DNA of 10,341 nucleotides, taken from Bacteroidota bacterium. GTDB lineage: Bacteria > Bacteroidota > Bacteroidia > Chitinophagales > Chitinophagaceae. A program made the position numbers and the translations under genes. Of this stretch, positions 1 to 6,655 are shown one piece after another. The notes below the pieces were generated by a model that ran no database searches, was not told where the DNA came from, and saw only the letters and a program-made list of their open reading frames with translations. The DNA is taken from positions 1 through 10,341 of the forward strand of contig JAEZRL010000450.1 of NCBI GenBank assembly GCA_023440945.1, given 5' to 3'. The number at the start of each line of letters is the position of its first letter. The stretch's first letter is position 1.

Positions 1-362
1 AAATAATGCTCATCCAGGCGGAGTGCAAGGCAAGGCAGCATAAAACAGAAGAAGCCTTGCATACGCTCAATTCGTTACTGGAAAAGAGATGGAAGGCGGG
101 AACCTTTGACTACTACCACGACCTTGACAATGAAACTTTACTGGAAATAATATTGAAAGAAAGAAGAAAGGAATTGATTTACAGGGGAGGTTTAAGATGG
201 CTGGATCTGCGCCGCCTGAACACCGAAGGCAAGTATGTTACGACGCTGAAAAGAGTGATTGGTGATAAAACGTACATACTGGAACCGGGAGATAAAAGAT
301 ATGCATTTCTGTTACCGGTGAGTGTGGTGCAACTGGCAGGTGTTGCACAAAATGAAAGGTAG
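1..362 (+). CDS. SusD/RagB-family nutrient-binding lipoprotein, C-terminal fragment cut by window edge
   Basis: This is the 3' end of a SusD/RagB-type outer-membrane lipoprotein, the lid of a SusC transporter that captures oligosaccharides or other nutrients at the cell surface. The reading frame is open to the left edge with no stop, so the first methionine at position 6 is almost certainly internal. Visible C-terminal hallmarks are MLIQAECKAR (the helix carrying the usual 'RLAEVYLxxAE' signature), the segment ILKERRKELIYRGGLRWLDLRR (the family's 'ERrrELafEG.RwfDlrR' motif), and a C-terminus of the type LPVSVVQLAGVAQN, matching the usual 'lPIP..EI..NP.l.QN' ending. It stops with TAG at 360-362 and is followed eight bases later by a hairpin terminator. 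It belongs to a different uptake locus whose SusC should lie left of the window. Its substrate cannot be told from this piece. Confidence 0.9.
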   Translation, partial: IMLIQAECKARQHKTEEALHTLNSLLEKRWKAGTFDYYHDLDNETLLEIILKERRKELIYRGGLRWLDLRRLNTEGKYVTTLKRVIGDKTYILEPGDKRYAFLLPVSVVQLAGVAQNER

Positions 363-370
363 CAATGGTA

Positions 371-396
371 AAGGGGAACGTTGGTTCCCCTTTTTT
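371..396 (+). terminator. Intrinsic terminator after the SusD fragment, possibly bidirectional
   Basis: A perfect stem GGGGAAC (373-379) / GTTCCCC (384-390) with a GTTG loop can be extended by two A-T pairs (371-372 with 391-392) and is followed by six T residues (391-396). This is a textbook Rho-independent terminator for the plus-strand SusD gene. The minus-strand gene stopping at 404 also reads into this hairpin, but its T-run there is only TTTA, so termination in that direction would be weaker. Confidence 0.85.
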
Positions 397-403
397 GATA
401 ACG

Positions 404-700
404 CTATTGTTTAAGGAAGACATCTCCCTGGCTAACATCCCTGTTCTGAATACGGGTAGCTAACTGCATATCGATTTGAGGATGACCGGGGTTTGTGGCA
501 TCTTCAGGAGCGACGATCTTGCAGATATTATCGCCTGCCGGACAACCGGGATTGCCCGGGGTATAACTGTTAGGACTGGTCTCACTGCCGCCATTGTATT
601 TCCATACCAGGTCGGAATAATTGGGGCTACTCATGGCAAAAGACCCGATAACCGCAAAAGCGAATGCAGCTACAGGAAGGATTTTTTTTAAATGTTTCAT
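404..700 (-). CDS. Small exported two-cysteine protein, DUF6520-like
   Basis: This 98-residue protein has a clear Sec signal peptide: a basic MKHLKK start and a hydrophobic stretch at about residues 8-22 (ILPVAAFAFAVIGSFA), with likely cleavage after Ala22. The mature part of about 75 residues is polar and rich in Pro, Asn and Gly, and contains exactly two cysteines, Cys53 and Cys60, in the motif GCPAGDNIC. This composition, the W-K-Y-N-G segment near residue 33 and the position next to a MauE-like gene resemble the Bacteroidota DUF6520 family of unknown function. That family assignment is from memory of its pattern, not a search. The cysteine pair suggests a periplasmic disulfide. The gene lies 98 bases downstream of the MauE-like gene on the same strand, probably in the same transcript. 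ATG at 700 is the only plausible start because it begins the signal peptide; stop is TAG at 404-406. Confidence 0.8.
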   Translation of the reverse strand: MKHLKKILPVAAFAFAVIGSFAMSSPNYSDLVWKYNGGSETSPNSYTPGNPGCPAGDNICKIVAPEDATNPGHPQIDMQLATRIQNRDVSQGDVFLKQ

Positions 701-763
701 AAACTAATTTTTGAAATGAAAATCGAATGCCTACTTTTTTCTACAGGTGTTCGGCTTCTCCTG

Positions 764-777
764 TTTATTGCAATAAA
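764..777. repeat. 14-bp perfect palindrome between the MauE-like and DUF6520-like genes
   Basis: TTTATTGCAATAAA reads identically on both strands. It lies in the 98-base gap between the MauE-like stop (799) and the small-protein start (700), about 65 bases upstream of the latter in the direction of transcription. It could be an operator for a dimeric regulator or a weak hairpin in the shared transcript. It is AT-rich, so chance is possible. Confidence 0.35.
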
Positions 778-798
778 AATTTCAGGTGCATGTATTTT

Positions 799-1227
799 TT
801 ATAAATCCATGGCTGTAGTTTTTTCCTTATTCATGCTCTTAATGGCAAATACTGTAAGCAGTATAAGGAACAGGTTAAGTGCAACATGTTGCTTCCAGGT
901 CAAAGCACTGATAATACCTCCACAGGGGCATGGAAGATCTTTGTTCGTAAAAAGCATTAGAACGAGATAGGTTGTAAAAACAAATAGCAGAACAAATGAT
1001 GCCCGTAATGCCGGGAGGATTGTTTGATTAATGATTAAGCCAAAAGCAATGACAAGCTCTGTAAACGGTACCAGGAATGAAAAAAGCAAGGGATGATATT
1101 GCAATAATGGAAACGATTGCAATTGCGAGAGGAAGTCGGAATGCTCCAGGAGTTTGGTTGTTCCGGTATAAATAAAAAGAAAAGAAAGCAAGCCGGATGT
1201 AATGTTAATGATGGTAAGGCGTTTCAT
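799..1227 (-). CDS. MauE/DoxX-like redox-associated integral membrane protein
   Basis: This 142-residue protein has four predicted membrane helices (about residues 7-22, 45-65, 73-93 and 114-131). The signature PCPCGGI at residues 99-105, with Cys100 and Cys102, is followed by S-A-L-T-W and K-Q-H-V-A-L-N (Trp111, His114, Asn118). This is the hallmark pattern of MauE-type proteins. MauE itself supports maturation of periplasmic methylamine dehydrogenase, and the broader family is thought to pass reducing or oxidising equivalents across the membrane to periplasmic thiol proteins. No methylamine genes are visible, so here the partner is more likely the two-cysteine exported protein encoded immediately downstream (inference). 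ATG at 1227 starts directly before the first helix; stop is TAA at 799-801. It is divergent from the ECF sigma gene. The family call is firm; the physiological role is unknown. Confidence 0.88.
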   Translation of the reverse strand: MKRLTIINITSGLLSFLFIYTGTTKLLEHSDFLSQLQSFPLLQYHPLLFSFLVPFTELVIAFGLIINQTILPALRASFVLLFVFTTYLVLMLFTNKDLPCPCGGIISALTWKQHVALNLFLILLTVFAIKSMNKEKTTAMDL

Positions 1228-1510
1228 CGTTTGAGGTGTTTATTGCTGAACTATAATTACAACTGCAAGCTATTTTTGTTTTGTTATGGTTTCGGGACAA
1301 AGGGTTATGCAAAAAGGACTTTTTTAAGTTCAGCTTATATTGCAAAGAATCACCTTGGACAAATCTTGGCGCAGTAAACTGATATTATTATTAAGTTTAT
1401 GAGTGATTGACCTTTCGGTGTAATAATTTCATTTCTTGTGATTCTGAAAATAGGAGGGTGTTTTTTCTTTTGGAACCATACCTAGAAAAGTAATGTAAAA
1501 TGTGGCGCAG
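1228..1510. other. Divergent intergenic region between the MauE-like and ECF sigma genes
   Basis: These 283 bases lie between two divergent genes and must hold promoters for both. I find no clean Bacteroidota-type promoter (TTG at -33 with TAnnTTTG at -7 at proper spacing). The nearest matches are one-mismatch -7 boxes: TTCTTTTG at 1465-1472 on the plus strand, and AAGATTTG on the minus strand (1367 to 1360). Neither has a well-spaced -33 element. The only other item of note is the 11-base word at 1444-1454, described separately. No open frame here looks like a real gene. Confidence 0.6.
1444..1454 (+). promoter_or_regulatory. Candidate regulator site upstream of the sigma gene (11-mer shared with the AraC upstream region)
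   Basis: CTGAAAATAGG here is identical to bases 10324-10334 upstream of the AraC-type gene, and similar to 10302-10312 (nine of eleven). It lies 56 bases before the proposed sigma-factor start. A shared word in two upstream regions suggests a common DNA-binding protein, but only a single copy is seen here and chance is not excluded. Confidence 0.3.
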
Positions 1511-2077
1511 ATGGAAAAACTAAGTTGGCAAAATATTACAAACGGGGATGAAGAAGCGTACAAAAACGTTTACATCTTTTATTTCAAAAAATTCTATAAC
1601 TACGGTAGAAAGTTTACCGGTGATATTACATTGATTGAAGATTGTATCCAGGAGGTGTTTCTTGAGATCTGGAGTAAAAGAAAAAAGATAGACGGCATAA
1701 ACACACCGGACAGTTACTTTCTTTCAGTGTTCAGATATATGCTTTTGAAAAAAATGAAGCAAGCAGTTAATCAAATTGAACTAGATCAGCTTGACGAAGA
1801 GCCAAACTTTTTTTTGAATGCAGAACAATCTGTGGATATTGATCCTGATCTTAAGGAGAAACTACAGGATGCTTTAAACAATTTAACTGCAAGGCAAAGG
1901 GAAGCAGTCTTCTTACGCTTTTATGAAGACTTAACGTATGAGGAAGTTGCCTCAGTACTTAATATTAGCGTAAAAGCTACTTATAAAATTATGGCAAGGA
2001 GTCTGCAGGCCCTAAAGAAAAATCTCTCCGTCTCATTTCTCACCCTTTTTCTACTACTTCGTGTAGTGAAGTGGTAA
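1511..2077 (+). CDS. ECF-family RNA polymerase sigma factor (FecI-like)
   Basis: This 188-residue alternative sigma factor has the two ECF domains. Sigma region 2 spans about residues 22-85, with the core-binding/-10 helix around D-C-I-Q-E-V-F-L-E-I-W (44-54). Sigma region 4 spans about 123-172, with the helix-turn-helix L-T-Y-E-E-V-A-S-V-L-N-I-S-V-K-A-T (141-157) for -35 recognition. The start is probably ATG at 1511. A GTG at 1502 in the same frame would add three residues, but an in-frame TAA two codons before it blocks any longer form, and the ATG is the stronger start codon. The protein ends in an unusual hydrophobic tail, SVSFLTLFLLLRVVKW (173-188). The next gene, 61 bases on, is a FecR-type anti-sigma factor, the expected partner. 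Together with the STN-bearing transporter downstream they make a cell-surface signalling relay. Target promoters cannot be named. Confidence 0.95.
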   Translation: MEKLSWQNITNGDEEAYKNVYIFYFKKFYNYGRKFTGDITLIEDCIQEVFLEIWSKRKKIDGINTPDSYFLSVFRYMLLKKMKQAVNQIELDQLDEEPNFFLNAEQSVDIDPDLKEKLQDALNNLTARQREAVFLRFYEDLTYEEVASVLNISVKATYKIMARSLQALKKNLSVSFLTLFLLLRVVKW

Positions 2078-2093
2078 ATTTTAATTTTTTTTC

Positions 2094-2107
2094 TACCCGT
2101 TGGGGTA
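2094..2107. promoter_or_regulatory. Short GC-containing inverted repeat in the sigma/anti-sigma gap
   Basis: TACCC (2094-2098) and GGGTA (2103-2107) are separated by GTTG and preceded by a T-rich run (2081-2092). The repeat starts 45 bases before the fecR-type ATG. It lacks a T-run after the stem on either strand, so it is not a terminator. It may be part of a sigma-dependent promoter for the anti-sigma gene, or an RNA hairpin modulating the sigma to anti-sigma ratio. Both readings are inference. Confidence 0.25.
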
Positions 2108-2138
2108 AAATTGTTCATTTTCGACACATACTATTAGA

Positions 2139-3197
2139 ATGAATGATTTTTCACCTGGTAAATATAAACCCTATACAGAATCGGATTTTATTACTGACAT
2201 CTTCTTCCAGGAATGGGTGACAGGTAATAATACTGAATACAACAAGTTTTGGAGCGATTTTCAAAAAAATAATCCTGATAAAAGGGAGGCGATAGAAAAT
2301 GCCCGTCTGTTTTTGGAGCAATTACATTTTGAAGAACATTTACCAACAGAAGCACAAATAGAAAGCCGTTACGAGGAACATTTGAAACAATTGAAAGAAA
2401 GAGAAAAATCTTACGTGTTCCAACTTGAGAGAATTTCTGTAAAATCATGGATTGGAATTGCTGCATCATTTGCTGCACTGGTATTTCTTTCAATTCTTTT
2501 TTTCCAGGTTAACAGAAATAGAATTGAACAAGTTTCCATAGCCTCAGGATTTGGAGAAATCAAAAAGGTACTCTTGCCGGATAGTACTATTATTGTATTG
2601 AATGGTAATTCACAAATTCGGTTTAATCCGCATAGAGGAGAAGATAAACCAAGAGAAGTATGGTTAGAGGGCGAAGCATTTTTTGACGTTAAACATCTGA
2701 ATCGGGACAAGGAGAACATTCAGGCCAATGAGAGATTCCTCGTGCATGGAAAAGGCTTTACTATCGAGGTATTGGGAACCGAATTCGATGTAAGGCAAAG
2801 AAGAAACAAAACGGAAGTAGTTCTGCAAACTGGTAAAATCAAACTGTCACTGGACGACAATTCTCAGCCCCCAATAATAATGCTTCCCGGCGATCTCACA
2901 CTATATGATAATGCCACGAAAAAAATTCAGCGATCAGCAACTATTCCTACCAATTATGTAGCATGGAAGGAAAAGAAACTGATCTTAGATAATCCTACAC
3001 TCGAGGAAATTGCGCACTACCTGGAAGACAATTACGGTAAAAAGATTCTAATCGAAGACACTGCTATAAGTCGCAGGAAAATTGCAGGCCCGATATTAAT
3101 TGACAACCTGAGCGACGCACTATTTATTATATCAACTGTTTTAAATACCAAAATTGAGCAAGAAGATAGTACACGGATAATAATAAGTCCGAAATAA
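2139..3197 (+). CDS. FecR-family anti-sigma factor with DUF4974 C-terminal domain
   Basis: This 352-residue inner-membrane protein is the cognate regulator of the upstream ECF sigma factor. A charged cytoplasmic N-terminal part (residues 1-102), expected to bind the sigma factor, precedes a single membrane helix at about 104-124 (WIGIAASFAALVFLSILFF). The periplasmic FecR domain follows at about 130-237, with the family landmarks K-V-L-L-P-D-S-T (143-150), V-L-N-G-N-S (153-158), R-E-V-W-L-E-G-E-A-F-F-D-V (172-184) and V-L-G-T-E-F-D-V (211-218). The C-terminal domain at about 280-349, starting L-I-L-D-N-P-T-L-E-E, matches the Bacteroidota DUF4974 module, which is STN-like in character and is thought to contact the transporter's signalling domain. 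Length and order are typical for Bacteroidota. Its stop is 35 bases before the SusC-type start with no terminator between, so co-transcription is likely. Confidence 0.96.
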   Translation: MNDFSPGKYKPYTESDFITDIFFQEWVTGNNTEYNKFWSDFQKNNPDKREAIENARLFLEQLHFEEHLPTEAQIESRYEEHLKQLKEREKSYVFQLERISVKSWIGIAASFAALVFLSILFFQVNRNRIEQVSIASGFGEIKKVLLPDSTIIVLNGNSQIRFNPHRGEDKPREVWLEGEAFFDVKHLNRDKENIQANERFLVHGKGFTIEVLGTEFDVRQRRNKTEVVLQTGKIKLSLDDNSQPPIIMLPGDLTLYDNATKKIQRSATIPTNYVAWKEKKLILDNPTLEEIAHYLEDNYGKKILIEDTAISRRKIAGPILIDNLSDALFIISTVLNTKIEQEDSTRIIISPK

Positions 3198-3232
3198 AAT
3201 TATTTCTAAAGACAAACATTAAAATTCAAAAA

Positions 3233-6200
3233 ATGACTGCTTACCATTTGAAGCTGCTTTTTGTGGCACTTTTCACCTGCCTGTTTCTGTTTCGCACCGA
3301 AGCCCATCCCCAGGAAAAAGAAATTCCTTTAAGGGACGCTTTAAAACAAGTCACTAAAACTTACGGTACCCAATTTGTTTATGATCCACAATTAATCGAA
3401 GGTAAAACCACAACTTATCTTCCTTCCGGTGGAAAAGACAAACAAGTTGAAGATGTGTTGAAGAGTATTTTATATTCTAACGAACTTGTCTTTCTATATA
3501 TAAAACCCAACTATTATTCCATAGTCTCAAAAGAAAGGATCGGTCAGTTTGTATCTAATGCAACTAAAACGCAAGAAGCTACGAATTCTGTTGCTCAAAG
3601 TATTCCACAAGCAGAAAGAACAATTACCGGTATTGTGACGGATGAGCGAGGCACTCCTTTAGTAAGTGCTACTGTAAGTGAAAAAGGCACGAATAATATA
3701 ACGATAACGGACGAAAACGGCCAATTCAGTATTAAAGTACAGGGAAGCACGGCTGTACTCCTTGTTACTTCGGTAGGATATTCGGATAAAGAAGTTTCTG
3801 TTGGAGATGTGACAGTGTTAAATATAACGCTTCAACAAACAAACGAAACCCTTGGAGAAGTAGTAGTGGTTGGATATGGAAAACAAAAGAAATCTGATTT
3901 AACCGGATCTGTTGCTAGTGTGGACAACAAAGAATTAATGCAACGGCCTGCGATCAATGCAGAGCAGACATTGGCTGGCAAAATTGCGGGTGTTAATGTG
4001 GCAACAAACTCGGGCAGGCCCGGCGGTAGAACCCGCGTATCTATCAGGGGTTTCAGTTCTATCAATGCAACCAACGATCCCTTATATATCGTGGATGGTA
4101 TTGTTGCTCCCGATGGAATTAATAATATAGATCCCAACAATATCGAATCTATAAGTGTTTTGAAAGATGCATCTTCAACCGCTATATATGGTACGCGAGG
4201 CGCAAACGGAGTAATAATCGTGACCACGCAAAGAGGAAGGAAGAACGGGAGTCAAATAAGCTACAACAGCTATTTAAGTATTAACTGGCTCCCATCAGAG
4301 CTCGATGTTCTTAACGCCAAAGAATTTTTGACAATTGAAGAAACGCAATATCAAAACGCTGAAAAGTTTGACTCTGCAGGTTTTGCGGCAGGCAAATACA
4401 AAGACCCGCTAAAGAAAAGAATGAATTATCTGAAGGGTAATACTCTTGGTAACCATGAACTTTTTACCCTTGATGCTAATGGGGTACCACAACCAATTTA
4501 TGATATAGATTGGCAAAAGATGGCTACCAGAACAGCGATCAGCAATAGTCATAATCTTAGTCTTACAGGTGGAGATAAACAGACGAATTATGGGTTGTTT
4601 CTTGGTTATGTAAAGGACAATGGGATTATAAAAGAAAGTTTTGCGAAAAGATACAATATAAGAGCAGTTGTTGACCGGCAGATAAAAGACTGGTTGAAAG
4701 TCGGAGGTACTTTTGCCTACTCACGCATGAGCCAGGGAGGAGTAAATGACAACAATGGGTCTTATGACGTCATGCGGTACATGCTTGAGTTTGTTCCGTT
4801 CGTTCCCTATAAGTACAATGATGGAACGTATGGGACCGCAGGGGATTATGAAGGTTTGGAAAGGGTTGATAATCCTTTAGCCCAGATTAACGAGATCAAG
4901 AGGGTTTACAATGCCAATAACTTCAGTGGTAATGCTTATTTAAATTTTAAGCTTGTGGAAGGTCTTGACTTTATCTCTACATTAGGAGTAAATGTGGCAA
5001 ATGAAACCAACCCATTCTTCCGAAGTTCCAAACTTGTGAGTAACCGCAGTCAGGCTAGTGTCTCTGCTAATGAATCGACCTTTTGGGAATGGTCAAACAG
5101 GTTAACCTACGTGAAACAATTGAATACTGATAATCGGATAGATGTTTTAGCCGGGGCAGAATTGCAAAAATATAATTACCTGGGATGGAATTCGAATACT
5201 GAAAATTTGTCTGATGATTATTACCAGTGGTACAATTTAGCTGCCGGAGCTACGCCCTTGGCACCAAGTTCCTCTTCAACTGCTTACCAGATGCAATCTT
5301 ATTTCGGAAGATTGAACTACGGTTTCAAAAACAAATATTTATTAACTGTTACAGGGCGTGCGGACGGGTCGTCCAGGTTCGGTTCAAATAATAAATTTGC
5401 CTTTTTCCCCTCTGCTGCTGCTGCATGGCGGTTGTCAGAAGAGAACTTTATGAGGGGGGTAAACAGTATTTCGAATCTTAAAATAAGGATGAGTTACGGT
5501 TTAACCGGTAACTCAGCAATCGGCTCTTACAGATCTCTTGCGACCTTGCGCACCAGCGCCTATATCTTCAATGACAGCAGGGCAGCCGGTACTGCAATAG
5601 GACGCCTTGCTAATCCGAACTTGAAATGGGAAAAAACAGCTCAATTTGATATCGGATTAGATGCAGGCTTTTTGAATAACCGCATCAGCCTGGAAGTGGA
5701 TTATTATTCGAAAAAAACACACGGTCTTTTACTCGATGCACCGGTACCTTCTACAAGTGGATATACAACCGTAACAAGGAATATAGGCAGTATGGAAAAC
5801 ACAGGACTTGAGATTTCATTGAATACGGTAAATGTGAGTACCAAAAATTTTACGTGGTCCACAGCTTTCAATTTTTCGAGCCTCAAAAACAGGGTAACTG
5901 CGCTGGGTGCAAAAAACGAGGATATAATCTACGGGTTTAAGGATTTATTGCTACTTAGAGTTGGAGAATCTGTCGGGTCGTTTTATGGATATATAAGAGA
6001 CGGAATTTGGAGTTCAAAGGAAGCAAATGAAGCCTCTAAATATGGTCTGTTGCCAGGAGACTTGAAGATCCGGGATATTAACAACGATGGGGTAATAAAT
6101 GGAAATGACAGGGCAATAATAGGAAAGGGTATTCCTGATTTCTACGGTACTTTTTCAAATACTCTCCGTTACAAAAGCTTCAGTTTGATTCTTGAGTTGC

Positions 6201-6634
6201 AATATTCCAGAGGTAATGATGTTTTTGATAATTCGAGGAATTCAGGTGAGGCAAGGCAGGGAATTGCGAATAGCTATGCTTCCGTGCTAGATGCGTGGAC
6301 ACCGGAAAATCAGAATGCTGTTCTTGAACAAGTACGGCCTACCGGCGCGGGTTATGCGTATTACATGGATACAAGGAAACTACAGGATGGCTCTTTTGTC
6401 AGGGGCAAAAATCTTTTGCTTGCTTATGACCTTCCATCAGGCACAGCTTCGCAATGGGGTTTAAAAAACCTTCGGTTCTATGCTTCGTTCCAGAACTTCT
6501 TCCTGCTTACCAATTACGTCGGCTATGATCCTGAAGTATCGAACTATGATAATGATGTTTTTTCCCAGGGGGTGAATTATGCTTCTTATCCAAAGCCGCG
6601 CACTTTCATGTTTGGTGTTGATGTAACCTTTTAA
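3233..6634 (+). CDS. SusC/RagA-family TonB-dependent outer-membrane transporter with N-terminal STN signalling domain
   Basis: This 1133-residue transporter imports a large nutrient across the outer membrane using TonB energy, with the SusD protein as its lid. The signal peptide covers residues 1 to about 25 (hydrophobic LKLLFVALFTCLFLF, cut near A-H-P-Q). An STN (secretin/TonB short N-terminal) domain spans about 30-100 and is followed by a linker. A carboxypeptidase-regulatory-like beta-sandwich spans about 128-201 (T-I-T-G-I-V-T-D-E-R-G-T-P-L, V-G-Y). The SusC signature L-G-E-V-V-V-V-G-Y-G at 207-216 comes next, then the plug, with V-S-I-R-G-F-S-S (269-276), P-L-Y-I-V-D-G (283-289) and A-S-S-T-A-I-Y-G-T-R-G-A-N-G-V (313-327). 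The beta-barrel runs to the C-terminus, which ends P-R-T-F-M-F-G-V-D-V-T-F with the terminal Phe expected by the BAM machinery. The STN domain and the adjacent FecI/FecR-type pair mean it also acts as a signal transducer. ATG at 3233 is the start leading straight into the signal peptide. The substrate is unknown. Confidence 0.97.
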   Translation: MTAYHLKLLFVALFTCLFLFRTEAHPQEKEIPLRDALKQVTKTYGTQFVYDPQLIEGKTTTYLPSGGKDKQVEDVLKSILYSNELVFLYIKPNYYSIVSKERIGQFVSNATKTQEATNSVAQSIPQAERTITGIVTDERGTPLVSATVSEKGTNNITITDENGQFSIKVQGSTAVLLVTSVGYSDKEVSVGDVTVLNITLQQTNETLGEVVVVGYGKQKKSDLTGSVASVDNKELMQRPAINAEQTLAGKIAGVNVATNSGRPGGRTRVSIRGFSSINATNDPLYIVDGIVAPDGINNIDPNNIESISVLKDASSTAIYGTRGANGVIIVTTQRGRKNGSQISYNSYLSINWLPSELDVLNAKEFLTIEETQYQNAEKFDSAGFAAGKYKDPLKKRMNYLKGNTLGNHELFTLDANGVPQPIYDIDWQKMATRTAISNSHNLSLTGGDKQTNYGLFLGYVKDNGIIKESFAKRYNIRAVVDRQIKDWLKVGGTFAYSRMSQGGVNDNNGSYDVMRYMLEFVPFVPYKYNDGTYGTAGDYEGLERVDNPLAQINEIKRVYNANNFSGNAYLNFKLVEGLDFISTLGVNVANETNPFFRSSKLVSNRSQASVSANESTFWEWSNRLTYVKQLNTDNRIDVLAGAELQKYNYLGWNSNTENLSDDYYQWYNLAAGATPLAPSSSSTAYQMQSYFGRLNYGFKNKYLLTVTGRADGSSRFGSNNKFAFFPSAAAAWRLSEENFMRGVNSISNLKIRMSYGLTGNSAIGSYRSLATLRTSAYIFNDSRAAGTAIGRLANPNLKWEKTAQFDIGLDAGFLNNRISLEVDYYSKKTHGLLLDAPVPSTSGYTTVTRNIGSMENTGLEISLNTVNVSTKNFTWSTAFNFSSLKNRVTALGAKNEDIIYGFKDLLLLRVGESVGSFYGYIRDGIWSSKEANEASKYGLLPGDLKIRDINNDGVINGNDRAIIGKGIPDFYGTFSNTLRYKSFSLILELQYSRGNDVFDNSRNSGEARQGIANSYASVLDAWTPENQNAVLEQVRPTGAGYAYYMDTRKLQDGSFVRGKNLLLAYDLPSGTASQWGLKNLRFYASFQNFFLLTNYVGYDPEVSNYDNDVFSQGVNYASYPKPRTFMFGVDVTF

Positions 6635-6655
6635 TCATTGTAAAAATTAACCATT

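Noticed and set aside
692..970. Open frame of 92 codons on the plus strand
   Set aside because: It lies largely antisense to the MauE-like gene and its gap, and its translation has no recognisable domain. The minus-strand MauE-like protein has clear family motifs.
1360..1472. Possible Bacteroidota promoters for the divergent genes (one-mismatch -7 boxes at 1465-1472 plus strand and 1360-1367 minus strand)
   Set aside because: Neither has a TTG-type -33 element at a fitting distance (the nearest plus-strand TTG is about 26 bases away), so they are not listed as promoters.
3191..3206. Inverted repeat GAAATAA/TTATTTC across the fecR-type stop codon
   Set aside because: It is entirely A/T apart from its end bases, with a two-base spacer and no T-run. 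It is too weak to call a terminator and easily due to chance in an AT-rich junction.
3832..4227. Open frame of 131 codons on the minus strand inside the transporter gene
   Set aside because: It is a shadow of the SusC plug region. The plus-strand frame carries the family signature there.
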